64,000 bases of DNA. It comes from Gammaproteobacteria bacterium HGW-Gammaproteobacteria-11 (GTDB lineage Bacteria; Pseudomonadota; Gammaproteobacteria; Pseudomonadales; Pseudomonadaceae). The translations under genes and the position numbers were made by a program. The stretch covers positions 350,149 to 414,148 of the forward strand of contig PGZJ01000002.1 in the NCBI GenBank assembly GCA_002840055.1, read 5' to 3'. Positions within the stretch are counted from its first letter, which is position 1. Each line of letters begins with the position of its first letter. The notes under the pieces are model-generated. The model was not told the DNA's origin. It saw only the letters and a program-made list of their open reading frames with translations, and did not search any database. Shown here in pieces: positions 1 through 9,381 of the stretch.

Positions 1-438
1 GGCGATCAATACCCGTCTTTTCATGCCACCGGACAGGTTCATGATGCGCTCATCACGTTTGTCCCAGAGTGACAGATCGCGCAGTATGCGTTCCAGATGC
101 GCAGCATCCGGCGCCTTGCCGAACAGCCCGCGACTCAAGCGCATGGTGGCCAGCACGCTATCAAACATGTTGTTGGTCAACTCCTGGGGCACCAGGCCAA
201 TCAGCTTGCGCGCGGCCCGGTAGTCACGCACCGTATCGTGGCCGCCCACCAGCACCCGCCCCTGACTGGCATTGACCAGGCCGCAGATGATGCTGATAAG
301 GGTGGTTTTGCCGGCCCCGTTGGGGCCCAGCAAAGCAAGAATCTCACCCCGGTTGATACTCAAGTGGACGTTTTTAAGGGCCTGAAAACCCGATGCATAG
401 GTTTTGCTCAGGCCTTCAACGCTGATAATCGGCTCCAC
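1..438 (-). CDS. ABC transporter ATP-binding protein (partial)
   Basis: Partial gene running off the left edge; only the N-terminal 146 codons are present. The product begins with a GTG codon read as Met ([14 protein letters not shown]) behind GGGAG, and an in-frame TAG lies just upstream, so this start is well supported. A Walker A motif (GPNGAGKTT, about residues 38-46), a Q-loop (VPQE) and an ABC signature (LSGGMKRR) near the end of the visible part are seen. It is the cytoplasmic ATPase of an ABC exporter, most like the YadG/CcmA drug-or-polysaccharide type; the membrane partner would lie outside the window. The substrate is unknown. Confidence 0.88.
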   Translation of the reverse strand, partial: MEPIISVEGLSKTYASGFQALKNVHLSINRGEILALLGPNGAGKTTLISIICGLVNASQGRVLVGGHDTVRDYRAARKLIGLVPQELTNNMFDSVLATMRLSRGLFGKAPDAAHLERILRDLSLWDKRDERIMNLSGGMKRRVLIA

Positions 439-578
439 GGATTCTCCCGACCAGATCTAGAGGGGCGCCATCACAGTCTGCACTGAGCCCGGAGGCTGAG
501 CGGCTAGCCGGATGACGCTGAGTACGAGCTGACTACCTTAGCATGTCGGCACGGATCGCGCTGCCGCGCTCATGCCGA

Positions 579-1118
579 TCAGGGCTGGTTCAGTACCACC
601 CTGGCTGGATCGTAGGCCTCGGTCGAACAGTTACCCATACGATGCAAGGTGACCGTCGCCAATTGCACAATCAGCCCGGAGCCGAGAATGTTGTAGACCT
701 CGAGCTGGCCATGGGGCGTCGGACGCTGTGGTTCACTGGCCATGTCTACAAAAGCATCAAAGACCCTGACTTCCTCACGATAATGCCGGGCGCGCTGATG
801 GCAGGTGCCCGTCTCGGGCAGCTTGGCATAGTCGCGATCGATCAGATCCAGCTCAGTCAGATAAGCCGCCTTGCAAGCCGCTATCAGCGACAGGAAACGT
901 GACTGTGCCTCGTCGCTCAGGGCGCCCTCATTGGCTTGCGCCTGGGTCTCGGCAAGAAAGGCATTAAGCGGATCGGCACAGGTCAGATGACTGGTGGTGT
1001 CTTCCGGTTCCGCCGACATGACTGATTGTGTGGTGGTCACGGGGGTGTCCTGAGCATCGCAGCCGCTGAGCAGTATCAGCGCGATAAAAGCAGCAGTAAG
1101 GGTGCATTCCTTGATCAT
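579..1118 (-). CDS. Hypothetical lipoprotein
   Basis: A 179-residue product with a short basic N-terminus, a hydrophobic stretch and a lipobox (LLSGC, Cys at about residue 20), so it is probably lipid-anchored in the envelope. After the Cys there is a Thr/Gln-rich linker, then a mainly helical, charged middle region and two further cysteines that could pair in the periplasm. The start is an ATG behind AGAGGACA. I do not recognise a family and propose no function. It lies between the ABC-ATPase gene and the GST gene on the same strand but with wide gaps, so it is probably transcribed alone. Confidence 0.65.
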   Translation of the reverse strand: MIKECTLTAAFIALILLSGCDAQDTPVTTTQSVMSAEPEDTTSHLTCADPLNAFLAETQAQANEGALSDEAQSRFLSLIAACKAAYLTELDLIDRDYAKLPETGTCHQRARHYREEVRVFDAFVDMASEPQRPTPHGQLEVYNILGSGLIVQLATVTLHRMGNCSTEAYDPARVVLNQP

Positions 1119-1191
1119 GCGAGCCTGTCCTCTGGCAATATAAAGGGCATGCTAAACGGCCATTGCGCTAGGCGCCAAGGGCCGCCGATGA

Positions 1192-1212
1192 CCGGCAGCA
1201 GCAGGCTGCCGG
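1192..1212. terminator. GC hairpin after the GST gene
   Basis: An 8-bp perfect stem (CCGGCAGC / GCTGCCGG) with a 5-base loop lies just past the minus-strand GST stop. There is no T-run, so it is not a standard rho-independent terminator; it may stabilise the 3' end or be a REP remnant. Confidence 0.35.
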
Positions 1213-1221
1213 CCGGCTGCT

Positions 1222-2157
1222 TCAGGCGCGCACGAGGCGAAAGCCAAAGCGTGGGAAATGCACCTGTAACTGGCCTGCGCGGGCATCCTCACGGGCGATG
1301 ACGATCTCTTCGGCATCTTCATGGACCAGAGAACCCGTCACCGGATCGGTACCGTAGTCCACGGCGCTGACGGTAACCGCCTGACCCTGACTCAAGCCCG
1401 ATGGGCTGACAAAGTCGGTCGCCGGCATGGATTCCGGCGTACTGTCATGGGCAATGCGGATGGCTTCAGCGGCATCCAGCGCAGTAAAGGAGCCATGACC
1501 GATATCGGCCATACGCGCCATCCAGGCCTTGACGGCCGGGTAGCCATCCAGCGCCGACGCCACCGCGGCATTACCAGCGACAAACCAGAGCGGATGATAG
1601 TGGGCGAAGTCGGCAATACAGGCTTCATTGCCGAGCAGATAATCACCATCACGCTGCAGCTGGGTTTCCAGTCGACTCATCAAAGCGGGCCACTGCGCCA
1701 GCGCCACCTCGGTTTCCAGTCGACTGGCCGTACCACCACTGAACAGCGCCTTGCGATCGGCCATAAAGCCTTTAATCATTGCTTCCGGTGCTCCGGCAAA
1801 ACGGGCTGCCAAGCCGTGGGGCTGGAAGTTGATGGCTACCGCATGCTGGAACAGCACCTGATCAGCAAACTGGGCCAGACCGCAGGCAGCCGCCTCACGC
1901 CCCTCGGGGAACAGCGCCGGGGTCGCTTTTTCACGTTCAAGACGACGGGCAATCAAGGCGGTATCACAATAAATGTCAGCACCCACCTGCATCACCGGCG
2001 TGCGTCGATAGCCACCCGTGAGCGCGGTCAGGTCCGGTTTCGGCATGGCCGCCGGAATCATCACCGAATGCCAGGCCAGGCCCTTGAAACCCAGCATCAG
2101 TCGGGCCTTTTCGGCAAAGGGGGATTGCGGGTAATGGTGCAGAATCAGGTCACTCAT
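1222..2157 (-). CDS. Glutathione S-transferase family protein
   Basis: A 311-residue cytosolic protein. Residues 1-75 form a thioredoxin-like GST N-terminal domain with the glutathione-site pattern YPQSPFAEKARLML and a cis-Pro region (RRTPVMQ). A helical GST C-terminal domain follows (about 90-220, including the IADFAHYHPLWF stretch), then an extra C-terminal segment of about 80 residues. It is longer than classic GSTs (about 200-230) because of this tail, an arrangement I associate with a conserved proteobacterial GST subgroup. It probably conjugates or reduces electrophiles with glutathione; the substrate cannot be told. The ATG start follows GGAG. It reads towards the lipoprotein gene and away from the GIY-YIG gene end. 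Confidence 0.85.
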   Translation of the reverse strand: MSDLILHHYPQSPFAEKARLMLGFKGLAWHSVMIPAAMPKPDLTALTGGYRRTPVMQVGADIYCDTALIARRLEREKATPALFPEGREAAACGLAQFADQVLFQHAVAINFQPHGLAARFAGAPEAMIKGFMADRKALFSGGTASRLETEVALAQWPALMSRLETQLQRDGDYLLGNEACIADFAHYHPLWFVAGNAAVASALDGYPAVKAWMARMADIGHGSFTALDAAEAIRIAHDSTPESMPATDFVSPSGLSQGQAVTVSAVDYGTDPVTGSLVHEDAEEIVIAREDARAGQLQVHFPRFGFRLVRA

Positions 2158-2171
2158 GGGTCGGTCTCCAG

Positions 2172-2534
2172 TCAGGTTGAGGTCAGCTTAGTCGCTGCGT
2201 GCGGCCCTGCACAGTCATTCGCCGGGCGTGATAAGGCATCATTGAACTGACTGATCAGTCGCTCCTTGGCCTTTTTCGTCAGCGCCTTGATCGCCCGCTC
2301 CTGACGCAAGGCATCGCTATGATCGGCGCAGCGCTGTTGCCAGACCAGCGCCTGGGCCGGGCTGCGATTGAAAAAGCGCGCACCCAGGCCGCGCTGATGT
2401 TGCAACAGGCGACGCTGCGGGTCGGTACTGATCCCGGTGTACAGGTGGCCGTTCTCGGCCCGCACCATATACACCCACCACTGTTGCACCGGGGCGGGTA
2501 AAGACGGGCTGTGTTTGGATGAATCTGCGGGCAT
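2172..2534 (-). CDS. GIY-YIG nuclease superfamily protein (UPF0213/YhbQ-like)
   Basis: About 120 residues with one GIY-YIG fold: the [16 protein letters not shown] strand region (about residues 20-35), the catalytic-type Arg in DPQRRLLQH, and a Glu in RQERAIKAL. This is the small stand-alone UPF0213 type. E. coli YhbQ has been linked to DNA processing, but the role of this protein is not established. The frame stays open upstream; I chose the ATG at 2534 because it leaves a short N-terminus like the family and does not run into the divergent asparaginase gene, whose start is 28 bp away. No strong ribosome site is visible for it. The C-terminal tail (about 25 residues) is unconserved-looking. 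Confidence 0.75.
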   Translation of the reverse strand: MPADSSKHSPSLPAPVQQWWVYMVRAENGHLYTGISTDPQRRLLQHQRGLGARFFNRSPAQALVWQQRCADHSDALRQERAIKALTKKAKERLISQFNDALSRPANDCAGPHAATKLTST

Positions 2535-2562
2535 ACTGAGGACTGTTACCAGGGAGTCAGTC

Positions 2563-3045
2563 ATGTTTATACAGATATTTACCACCGGTGGCACCTTCGA
2601 CAAGCTGTACTTCGATGCCCTGAGCGAATACCAGATCGGTGACCCCATTGTCGGCGAGCTGCTGCAACAGGGCCGGGTAAATGTTGCCTATGCGGTCGAA
2701 TCACTGCTGAAAAAGGACAGTCTGGAGCTGACCGATGAAGACCGTGACCTGCTGCATAGCCGCATTGCCGCCTGTGCCCATGAGCATATTCTGATCATCC
2801 ACGGCACCGATACCATGACCGTCACCGCCGCGGCCCTGGCCGACATTCCGGACAAGGTCATCGTGCTGACCGGCGCCATGCAACCGGCACGTTTCCGCGA
2901 CTCCGACGCCCTGTTCAACCTGGGCCTGGCCGTCGGCGCCCTGAACATCTGCCCACCCGGCGTCTGGATTGCCATGAGTGGTCAGGTGTTTGCTGCGGAT
3001 GGGGTACGCAAGAACAGGATTGCTGGGGTGTTTGAGGCGCGCTGA
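2563..3045 (+). CDS. Single-domain asparaginase-like protein
   Basis: A 160-residue protein that aligns with only the N-terminal catalytic domain of type I/II L-asparaginases (about 330 residues). It carries both Thr signatures: TTGGTFDK at the N-terminus (first nucleophile Thr) and HGTDTM (second Thr/Asp pair), followed by [10 protein letters not shown]. The C-terminal domain that completes the dimer active site is absent. Short stand-alone homologues are, to my knowledge, common in Pseudomonas, so this is not obviously a broken gene. The ATG follows AGGGAG. The last codons and the stop lie inside one arm of a large hairpin (3021-3068), so the C-terminal residues may be element-derived. Confidence 0.8.
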   Translation: MFIQIFTTGGTFDKLYFDALSEYQIGDPIVGELLQQGRVNVAYAVESLLKKDSLELTDEDRDLLHSRIAACAHEHILIIHGTDTMTVTAAALADIPDKVIVLTGAMQPARFRDSDALFNLGLAVGALNICPPGVWIAMSGQVFAADGVRKNRIAGVFEAR

Positions 3046-3068
3046 AGCGCGTTTCAAACACCCCAGCA
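3021..3068. repeat. Long hairpin spanning the asparaginase stop codon
   Basis: An inverted repeat of about 23 bp per arm with two mismatches and a 2-base loop: arm 3021-3043 (from TGCTGGGGTGTTTGA) and arm 3046-3068 (ending TTTCAAACACCCCAGCA). The TGA stop of the asparaginase gene sits at the tip. It is likely a bidirectional 3'-end stabiliser, or one end of the adjacent REP-like element; there is no following T-run. Confidence 0.6.
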
Positions 3069-3192
3069 AGCGGCAAGCCTCAAGCTGCAAGATGAAAGTG
3101 CAAATAGAAAGTCCAGCGACATCTAATGCCAACAGTTGGCCCGCAGCGCATCTTTAAACTGCAAAACTTGAAGTTTAAAGCTTGCCGCTTGC
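3066..3192. repeat. REP-like nested inverted repeat block
   Basis: A non-coding block between convergent genes. A perfect 13-bp inverted repeat (GCAAGCGGCAAGC at 3066-3078 and its complement at 3180-3192) encloses a second perfect 9-bp pair (CTTTAAACT 3152-3160 / AGTTTAAAG 3172-3180). The CTTGAAG / GCTTGCCGCTTGC wording resembles the short palindromic repeats found between convergent genes in many Pseudomonas genomes. No coding signal is present. Confidence 0.55.
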
Positions 3193-3198
3193 CGCTGA

Positions 3199-3225
3199 CA
3201 GGCTGAGCGCTTCGCGCTCAGCCTG
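3199..3225. terminator. Perfect hairpin across the tldD stop codon
   Basis: A 12-bp perfect stem (CAGGCTGAGCGC / GCGCTCAGCCTG) with a 3-base loop. The minus-strand tldD stop codon lies in one arm. No U-tract follows on either strand, so it is more likely an RNA 3'-end stabiliser than a classic intrinsic terminator. Confidence 0.5.
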
Positions 3226-4660
3226 TTCCCCCCACCGTAATCTGATCAATCTTCAGGGTCGGCTGACCGACGCCTACCGGCACTGACTGGCCGTCCTTGC
3301 CGCAGGTGCCTACGCCGCTGTCGAGTTGCAGATCGTGGCCGACCATGGAGACGCGGTTCATGACTTCCGGACCGTTGCCGATCAGGGTCGCGCCTTTGAC
3401 CGGGGCGGTGATCTTGCCGTCTTCGATCAGGTAGGCCTCGCTGGTGGAGAAGACGAACTTGCCGCTGGTGATATCCACCTGACCGCCGCCAAGGTTGGCG
3501 CAGTAGATGCCTTTCTTGACCGAGCGGATAATCTCTTCCGGATCACTTTCCCCGGCCAGCATGTAGGTATTGGTCATGCGTGGCATGGGTAGATGGGCAT
3601 AGGATTCACGACGGCCATTGCCGGTAGCGGGTACGCCCATCAGGCGGGCATTGTGCTTGTCCTGCATGTAGCCACGCAAAATGCCATTTTCGATCAGAGT
3701 GGTGCAGTTGGTCTGCTGACCCTCATCGTCCATGCTCAGTGAGCCACGGCGCCCCGGCAGGGTGCCGTCATCGACGATGGTACAGAGCGGTGATGCCACC
3801 TGCTCGCCGATCCGCCCACTATAGGCCGAGCTGCCCTTGCGATTGAAGTCACCCTCAAGGCCATGGCCGACTGCCTCATGCAGTAGCACACCGGACCAAC
3901 CCGGGCCCATGACCACCGGCATGCTGCCAGCGGGCGCCGCTACCGCCTCAAGATTCACGGTGGCCTGGCGTACGGCCTCGCGGGCATAGCCCATAGCGCG
4001 CTCTTCGGCCTCAAAGAACAGGTAATCGGTGCGGCCACCACCACCAAAGCTGCCACGCTCGCGGCGGCCGTTATGCTCGATGATGACGCTGACATTCAGA
4101 CGTACCAGCGGGCGAATGTCCCCCGCCCAGGTACCGTCACTGGCGGCGACCAGGATAGTGTCATGCACGCCGCCCAGGTTGACGCTGACCTGGGTAATAC
4201 GCGGATCCAGGCTGCGGGTGTAGGCATCCAGGCGTTTCAGAAAGGCTACCTTGTGTTCCTGCGGCATAACATCCAGCGGGTTGTCGGCACGGTACAGGGC
4301 TGGCGCCGCGCCGCGCTCCCAGGCCTGCACACTGCCGGCCTGACCGGCGCGGGCAATCGAACGGGCGGCACCTGCCGCCTGAGCCAGGGCTGGCAGACGA
4401 ATATCGTTGCTGTAGGCAAAACCGGTCTTCTCGCCAGACAGGGCACGCACACCCACGCCCTGATCAACATTGAAGCTGCCCTCTTTGACAATGCCGTCCT
4501 CCAGCGACCAGCTTTCACTGATCTGATGCTGAAAATACAGGTCGGCGGCATCCACGCCCGGGGTCGACATCAGTTGGCCGAGAATACTGGCGACGCTGTC
4601 GGGGCTCAGTTCAGCCGGCAGCAACAGCTGGTCTTCTACGTGGGCAAGTGCGTGGGTCAT
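3218..4660 (-). CDS. tldD: TldD metalloprotease subunit
   Basis: A 480-residue protein of standard TldD length. It carries the zinc-binding motif HEAVGH at residues 261-266 in the context [17 protein letters not shown], and the conserved downstream [18 protein letters not shown] region. Known family role: TldD pairs with TldE (PmbA) to form a cytoplasmic heterodimeric protease that trims microcin B17 precursor and degrades unfolded peptides such as CcdA. The partner is not in this window. Its ATG overlaps the stop of the preceding nit gene (ATGA), so translation is probably coupled, and it is the last gene of the mreB-to-tldD run. Confidence 0.95.
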   Translation of the reverse strand: MTHALAHVEDQLLLPAELSPDSVASILGQLMSTPGVDAADLYFQHQISESWSLEDGIVKEGSFNVDQGVGVRALSGEKTGFAYSNDIRLPALAQAAGAARSIARAGQAGSVQAWERGAAPALYRADNPLDVMPQEHKVAFLKRLDAYTRSLDPRITQVSVNLGGVHDTILVAASDGTWAGDIRPLVRLNVSVIIEHNGRRERGSFGGGGRTDYLFFEAEERAMGYAREAVRQATVNLEAVAAPAGSMPVVMGPGWSGVLLHEAVGHGLEGDFNRKGSSAYSGRIGEQVASPLCTIVDDGTLPGRRGSLSMDDEGQQTNCTTLIENGILRGYMQDKHNARLMGVPATGNGRRESYAHLPMPRMTNTYMLAGESDPEEIIRSVKKGIYCANLGGGQVDITSGKFVFSTSEAYLIEDGKITAPVKGATLIGNGPEVMNRVSMVGHDLQLDSGVGTCGKDGQSVPVGVGQPTLKIDQITVGGTG

Positions 4661-5511
4661 GATTCACTACTCCTGGCAGCCGGGACGAGGGTGTCGACCG
4701 GCGCAAAACGGCGGTGCTGGGCAACCGGCATGGCGCGGCGCACAGACTGGATTTTCTCGGCGTTGATCACGCCACTGACGACGCCCGCTCCGAGCGGCAG
4801 ACAGGCCTGAATCTCACCCCAGGGGTCGATCAGGCAACTGTGTCCAAAGGTCTCACGGCCATTGGCATGCTGCCCACCCTGATTGGCCGCCAGAATGTAA
4901 CACTGGGTTTCGATAGCCCTGGCGCGCAACAGGACCTCCCAGTGCGCCGCCCCGGTGACGGCGGTAAAGGCCGAGGGTACGACAATCAGGTCGGCGCCAG
5001 CCCGGCTCAGGGCCAGAAAGAGTTCTGCAAAGCGCAGATCATAGCAGATGGTCAGGCCCACACGGCCTACCGGTGTGTCGATGTACACCACCTGATTGCC
5101 AAAGTCATAATCCTTGGACTCACGGTAACTGCGCTGATTGTCTGCAACCTCGACATCAAACAGGTGCAGCTTGTCATAGCGCGCCACCTCAACACCTTGA
5201 TCGTCCAACACCAGACAACAGGCCATGGCCTTGCCGTCAGCCTTACGTGGCAGAGGCAGGCTACCGCCAATCAACCAGATGCCATGCTGACGGGCCTGTT
5301 CGGCGAGAAAACGGCGGATCGGGCCTTGCTTGCTGAATTCCGCCTCGGCTACCGACTGCATCTGTGGCTGGCCAAACAAGGCAAAGCATTCAGGCAACAG
5401 CACCAACCGGGCGCCCGATGCGGCAGCCTGGGCAATCAAGTCGGCGGCTTGTTTAAGATTGTTGGACAGATCCGGTCCGCTGATCATCTGAATCGCTGCA
5501 ACCTGCTGCAT
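4657..5511 (-). CDS. Nitrilase-family amidohydrolase (deaminated glutathione amidase-like)
   Basis: A 284-residue carbon-nitrogen hydrolase. The catalytic triad is visible as Glu41 (LLPECF), Lys114 (RYDKLHLF) and Cys156 ([11 protein letters not shown]). The CYDLRF context fits the Nit1/YbeM branch, which in characterised members hydrolyses deaminated glutathione as metabolite repair; the substrate here is inferred. The frame is open further upstream, but the ATG at 5511 gives the family N-terminus (MQQVAAIQM) and sits one base after the yhdP stop. It overlaps tldD by the ATGA motif. This nit position between yhdP and tldD is conserved in Pseudomonas. Confidence 0.9.
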   Translation of the reverse strand: MQQVAAIQMISGPDLSNNLKQAADLIAQAAASGARLVLLPECFALFGQPQMQSVAEAEFSKQGPIRRFLAEQARQHGIWLIGGSLPLPRKADGKAMACCLVLDDQGVEVARYDKLHLFDVEVADNQRSYRESKDYDFGNQVVYIDTPVGRVGLTICYDLRFAELFLALSRAGADLIVVPSAFTAVTGAAHWEVLLRARAIETQCYILAANQGGQHANGRETFGHSCLIDPWGEIQACLPLGAGVVSGVINAEKIQSVRRAMPVAQHRRFAPVDTLVPAARSSES

Positions 5512-5512
5512 C

Positions 5513-8500
5513 TCAGTTCTCCTCCAGTGCAGCCTTGCTGTCAAAGGCGCGATCAAATTCGATGGTTGGCTGCTGCCAGTCACCGCTGATCTTGTACTTG
5601 ACCGAGGCAAACCGGGCGACCCGGTCGCCGAGAATCTTGTCGGCGATAAACAGCGCACCACCAATGTAGGGTGCTCCGGCAATGATCGCCGCCAAGGGCA
5701 GGTTATTGGTCACCGGCAGGGTCACCAGCATACCCATATCCACCTGATTGGTCGGTAGATTGAGACTGCCCTCGAGCTGTAATTTGGCACCAGGACCGTC
5801 CATCACCAGCGGATTCCGGGTCTGCATGACACCATCGGTGAAGCGCATGCTACCGGTCAGACTGTCGTAGGCCGTACCACGACCGAACAGATCACTGAAA
5901 TCCAGACGCAGGCGACGGGTCAGCGCGTTGAAGTTCAGCAGCCCAAAGACCCGCAGGGCATCGGCAGAACCTTCGCCGCTTTGCAGCGCGCCGTCGCTGG
6001 CATCCATTTGCAGATCACCGGAGCTGCGGCTCAAGGCAAAGAACGCCGGTGACCCTGGCCACTGCAAGGCCACGTCGGTATTGAAACTGCTGCTGGTCAG
6101 GGTTGGCGCAAAACCCCAAGCCTGAAGAACAGCACCAATGTCTGTGGCTTGTACCTTGCCATTAAAACGACTGCCACGGTCCTGACTACGCCAGGCCAGG
6201 TCGCCGCTCAGTTGCAGGCCGCGCAGGTCGGCTTGCAGCGCATCAGCACGCAGACCCTCAGCATCGGTCCTGAGATTGAAGCTGACGGCGCCGACCGGCT
6301 CTGCGCCCCAGTACAGCTGATCGATGCTGACATCGGCTGAAGGTATGGTTTCCGGGCGAACCTGACGCAGTGGATCCTCAGGCAACATGGGTTCCAGGAC
6401 GGCCTCTTCAACCTGAGGCTGTTCCGGTTTGTTGAGGTGCAAACGCTGCAGGTTGACCATCATGCGGCTGCCTGGCGTATCAGGTAGCACCACCTGACCA
6501 CGAATTCTGCTCTGATCCAGATCGAGCAACCAGCCCTGATCGGTACGAATGGCGCTCAGTCCCAGGTCATCCAGCTCCTGACCCAGGCCGCTGAAACGTG
6601 ATGCCCGCAAATCCAGACTATGCAGCCATTGCCCGGCAAGCGGCTGCGCACTGGATGCGGCGGTATCGTTTGCGGACCGGCTTGGCAATGAACCCAGCAA
6701 GGCTTGCCAGGTTGGCAGGTCAAAATGTTCAAACCGGGCCTGTACGGTCAGCCCCTCGGCTTCGGTTACTTGCGGTTCCCCGGTAGCCAGACGGATGTCA
6801 CCCTGCAATTGGGCTGCCGATTGCTTGAGTTCTCCGCGCAAATCCGGGCCAAGATTGAAACGCCAGCCCCGCCTGTCACCTTTCTGAGTCAGCATCAGAC
6901 TGCTCGGCCAGCGGCTACCCGCGGCCTTGGCCAGCCGACCCGGCAAGGCCAGGCTGACTCCATGCAGTTCACTGCTGACCTGCAAGCGCATTTCACCGGG
7001 CAGAAGCTGCAGATTCGATTGCCAGGCCAGATCACCCTCGAGCAGACCGTCTGGCAAAGCCGGCAGCAATGACCAACTGCGCAGACTGCTGACCGGGTGC
7101 ACCCCTTCCAGCCGAATGCCCTGAGCGCCCTGCTGCTGCGCAGCGCTGGCGGTCACCGGTTGCCCCAGAAAACGCATGCTGACCTGCTCGGCACTCAGAC
7201 CGGATTCCAGATCAAAGGCAAAGCGTCCTTTGATGGCCTCCAGCGGGCTCTGCAACTGCGGAATATCCAGACGGGATACATCCGCCTGCCACTCGACACG
7301 CACGGCAGGGCGGGAACCGGCCTGCAAGGGCAGGATGATTGCCAGATCGCCTTGCAGCGCGCCCTGCCCGCGCCAGCCTGTCAGGATATTACCCGAGGCC
7401 TGCGCCAGGGAGGTGTCCTGCAACAGGGTCAGCGCATTCGCCAGACTGCCGTCAAAGGCAGTCTGTACATGCAGGCGTGAGGGCTGTTCGGGGTCAGGCC
7501 GTTCGGTATGAATCTGCACTGCACCCAGGCGGGTATCGAGCATCTGCGCGCTGGCATCCTCGATACTCAGTACTCCACTGTTCAGATACAGACGCGCCTC
7601 CACCTGCTCGATTCGCGGCCATCCTGGCTGCACGTTCAGGCTACCCTGCTGCACCTGCACGTAGAGATTGATCTGGCGCTCTTCGGGTGTTGCCCCCTTG
7701 AGCAAGGATCCCTCGTAGTTGAATACCGCCAGCGGTACCTGACCCTGTACTTCCGCGTCCGCCAGCCAGTCACTCAGCCGGGCCGGAAAGGCCGGCGCCA
7801 GGGTCGGCAGATAGGGTTGGTAGACATCAGCCCGCGTGTCCTGCAGGGACACCTGCAATGACATGGTCGGGACCGCCTCGGGTCTGGGCAGATGCAGATT
7901 CAAACGCGCGGCGATCGCTCCCTCCACGCCGCTGACGCGCATGCCGGGGGCGCTCAGCTGCAAACCCGCCTCTTGCGACCATTGCCAGGACAACGCACCC
8001 TGCACGGCATCATAGTTCCAGGCGTCGGGAAACAGATTAGGCAGGTGCATACCCCAGTCAGCACTGTTCAGACGTACCTCGCCAGCCGCAGGCGTGCCCG
8101 CCAGACTGCCGCTGATGCCACTGAATCCCGGCACGCCCTTGTAAGGCTGGATACCCACCTTGTCGAGTCGCGCCTGCAGTGATAGCGCATCCAGGTCCTG
8201 CAGCTGGCTGCCAGCCTGCAGGCGCACCTGGCGCAGATAACCCTGCGGTGCCAGTGTGGCAATAGCCTCACGTACTTGTTCATTGCTCAAGCTGGCATGC
8301 AACAGATCCGCCAGCGGCGCCAGCGGCAGCTTGTCCAGGCGTAGATCCCAACCGCCCTCCGCGCCCTCACGGGATAACAACAACCGGGTCTGCGGCCACA
8401 GGTGCTCATCCAGTCGCAGGGTCAGACCTTCAACCTGCAGCTGCCTGGCCGGCCAGTTCAAGGTGACATTGGCCAGCAGATCACGGATCTCAGGCAGTGG

Positions 8501-9367
8501 CTCTACCAGCGTCATCTGCACGTGCGGAGCAATCAGCTGGGCTTGCAGGTGCTGTAATTGTTGCGCATCCCAGCGCCCCCAGAAGCGCCCACCAGCGATC
8601 ATCTGATCGATATGCGCACGCGCCAGCCAGGCCGCTGGCAGGCGTTCGGACCAATCCAGCGCCGGCAGCTCAAGATAGAAGTCCAGCCCCAGCGCCTCCC
8701 AGTCACCCGGCGAGCCACTGTTCTGGACCTGCCAACTGATCAGTTGGCCATCGGGCAGACGAACGCGGCCGTCCAGACGCTGGCTGTTGGCGCGATTGAG
8801 GAGAGTCAACTCACCCTCTTCGAACTGCCACTCGGGCTGCTCAAAGGGACTGATCTTGATGCGGGTATCGAGCAAGGTGATGCGGCGCTGATCAAACAGT
8901 ACCTGCAGGGCGGCGTCGCGCCCCTGGCTACCAGTACGACGATCACCCAGCCCATAGAGCTGCCAATGGCCCTGTTCATCCTCAACCAGCTCAAGTGTCA
9001 GGCCATCGATTTGCAAGGCATCCATGACCAGCCGCTGCTGCCAGAGGCTGGCAAAGACATCGATCCGCGCCACCACCGAGTCAAGGGCAAAGAGGACCGG
9101 GCTGTTGGTATCAGCCTCGGCATGCACCTGCAGACCGCGCAACGCCAGTACCGGTTGTGAGCCCTGCATCTCACCGCTCAGACCCTCGAGCAGGATGGCG
9201 CGGCCACTCAACTCCTCAGCCCAACTCACCAACTCTGTTCGGTATTCGGCAACGGCCGGAACAAACTGCCGGCCCAGACTGACATAGGCCGCCGCCAGCA
9301 ACAGCCAGATCACCAGCAGGATGATCAGGCTGTCGAGGAGTCGTTTGAGCTGCCGTTGCCAGTTCAT
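5513..9367 (-). CDS. yhdP: YhdP family AsmA-like envelope protein
   Basis: A 1284-residue protein with an N-terminal membrane anchor (about residues 8-28, LLDSLIILLVIWLLLAAAYV) and a very long, beta-rich, repetitive periplasmic body ending in an AsmA-like C-terminal region (LNLPTNQVDMGMLVTLPV). Length and order fit the YhdP family (about 1270 residues). Known role: YhdP and its relatives TamB and YdbH form hydrophobic-groove bridges that carry phospholipids from the inner to the outer membrane. It lies 14 bp after rng and directly before nit in the same direction, with neighbours matching the usual Pseudomonas order. No truncation is seen. Confidence 0.93.
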   Translation of the reverse strand: MNWQRQLKRLLDSLIILLVIWLLLAAAYVSLGRQFVPAVAEYRTELVSWAEELSGRAILLEGLSGEMQGSQPVLALRGLQVHAEADTNSPVLFALDSVVARIDVFASLWQQRLVMDALQIDGLTLELVEDEQGHWQLYGLGDRRTGSQGRDAALQVLFDQRRITLLDTRIKISPFEQPEWQFEEGELTLLNRANSQRLDGRVRLPDGQLISWQVQNSGSPGDWEALGLDFYLELPALDWSERLPAAWLARAHIDQMIAGGRFWGRWDAQQLQHLQAQLIAPHVQMTLVEPLPEIRDLLANVTLNWPARQLQVEGLTLRLDEHLWPQTRLLLSREGAEGGWDLRLDKLPLAPLADLLHASLSNEQVREAIATLAPQGYLRQVRLQAGSQLQDLDALSLQARLDKVGIQPYKGVPGFSGISGSLAGTPAAGEVRLNSADWGMHLPNLFPDAWNYDAVQGALSWQWSQEAGLQLSAPGMRVSGVEGAIAARLNLHLPRPEAVPTMSLQVSLQDTRADVYQPYLPTLAPAFPARLSDWLADAEVQGQVPLAVFNYEGSLLKGATPEERQINLYVQVQQGSLNVQPGWPRIEQVEARLYLNSGVLSIEDASAQMLDTRLGAVQIHTERPDPEQPSRLHVQTAFDGSLANALTLLQDTSLAQASGNILTGWRGQGALQGDLAIILPLQAGSRPAVRVEWQADVSRLDIPQLQSPLEAIKGRFAFDLESGLSAEQVSMRFLGQPVTASAAQQQGAQGIRLEGVHPVSSLRSWSLLPALPDGLLEGDLAWQSNLQLLPGEMRLQVSSELHGVSLALPGRLAKAAGSRWPSSLMLTQKGDRRGWRFNLGPDLRGELKQSAAQLQGDIRLATGEPQVTEAEGLTVQARFEHFDLPTWQALLGSLPSRSANDTAASSAQPLAGQWLHSLDLRASRFSGLGQELDDLGLSAIRTDQGWLLDLDQSRIRGQVVLPDTPGSRMMVNLQRLHLNKPEQPQVEEAVLEPMLPEDPLRQVRPETIPSADVSIDQLYWGAEPVGAVSFNLRTDAEGLRADALQADLRGLQLSGDLAWRSQDRGSRFNGKVQATDIGAVLQAWGFAPTLTSSSFNTDVALQWPGSPAFFALSRSSGDLQMDASDGALQSGEGSADALRVFGLLNFNALTRRLRLDFSDLFGRGTAYDSLTGSMRFTDGVMQTRNPLVMDGPGAKLQLEGSLNLPTNQVDMGMLVTLPVTNNLPLAAIIAGAPYIGGALFIADKILGDRVARFASVKYKISGDWQQPTIEFDRAFDSKAALEEN

Positions 9368-9381
9368 GGGTCAGGTCACCA

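Noticed and set aside
1321..2250. 309-codon plus-strand frame opposite the GST gene
   Set aside because: Antisense to a recognised GST with a good ribosome site; the product has no recognisable domain.
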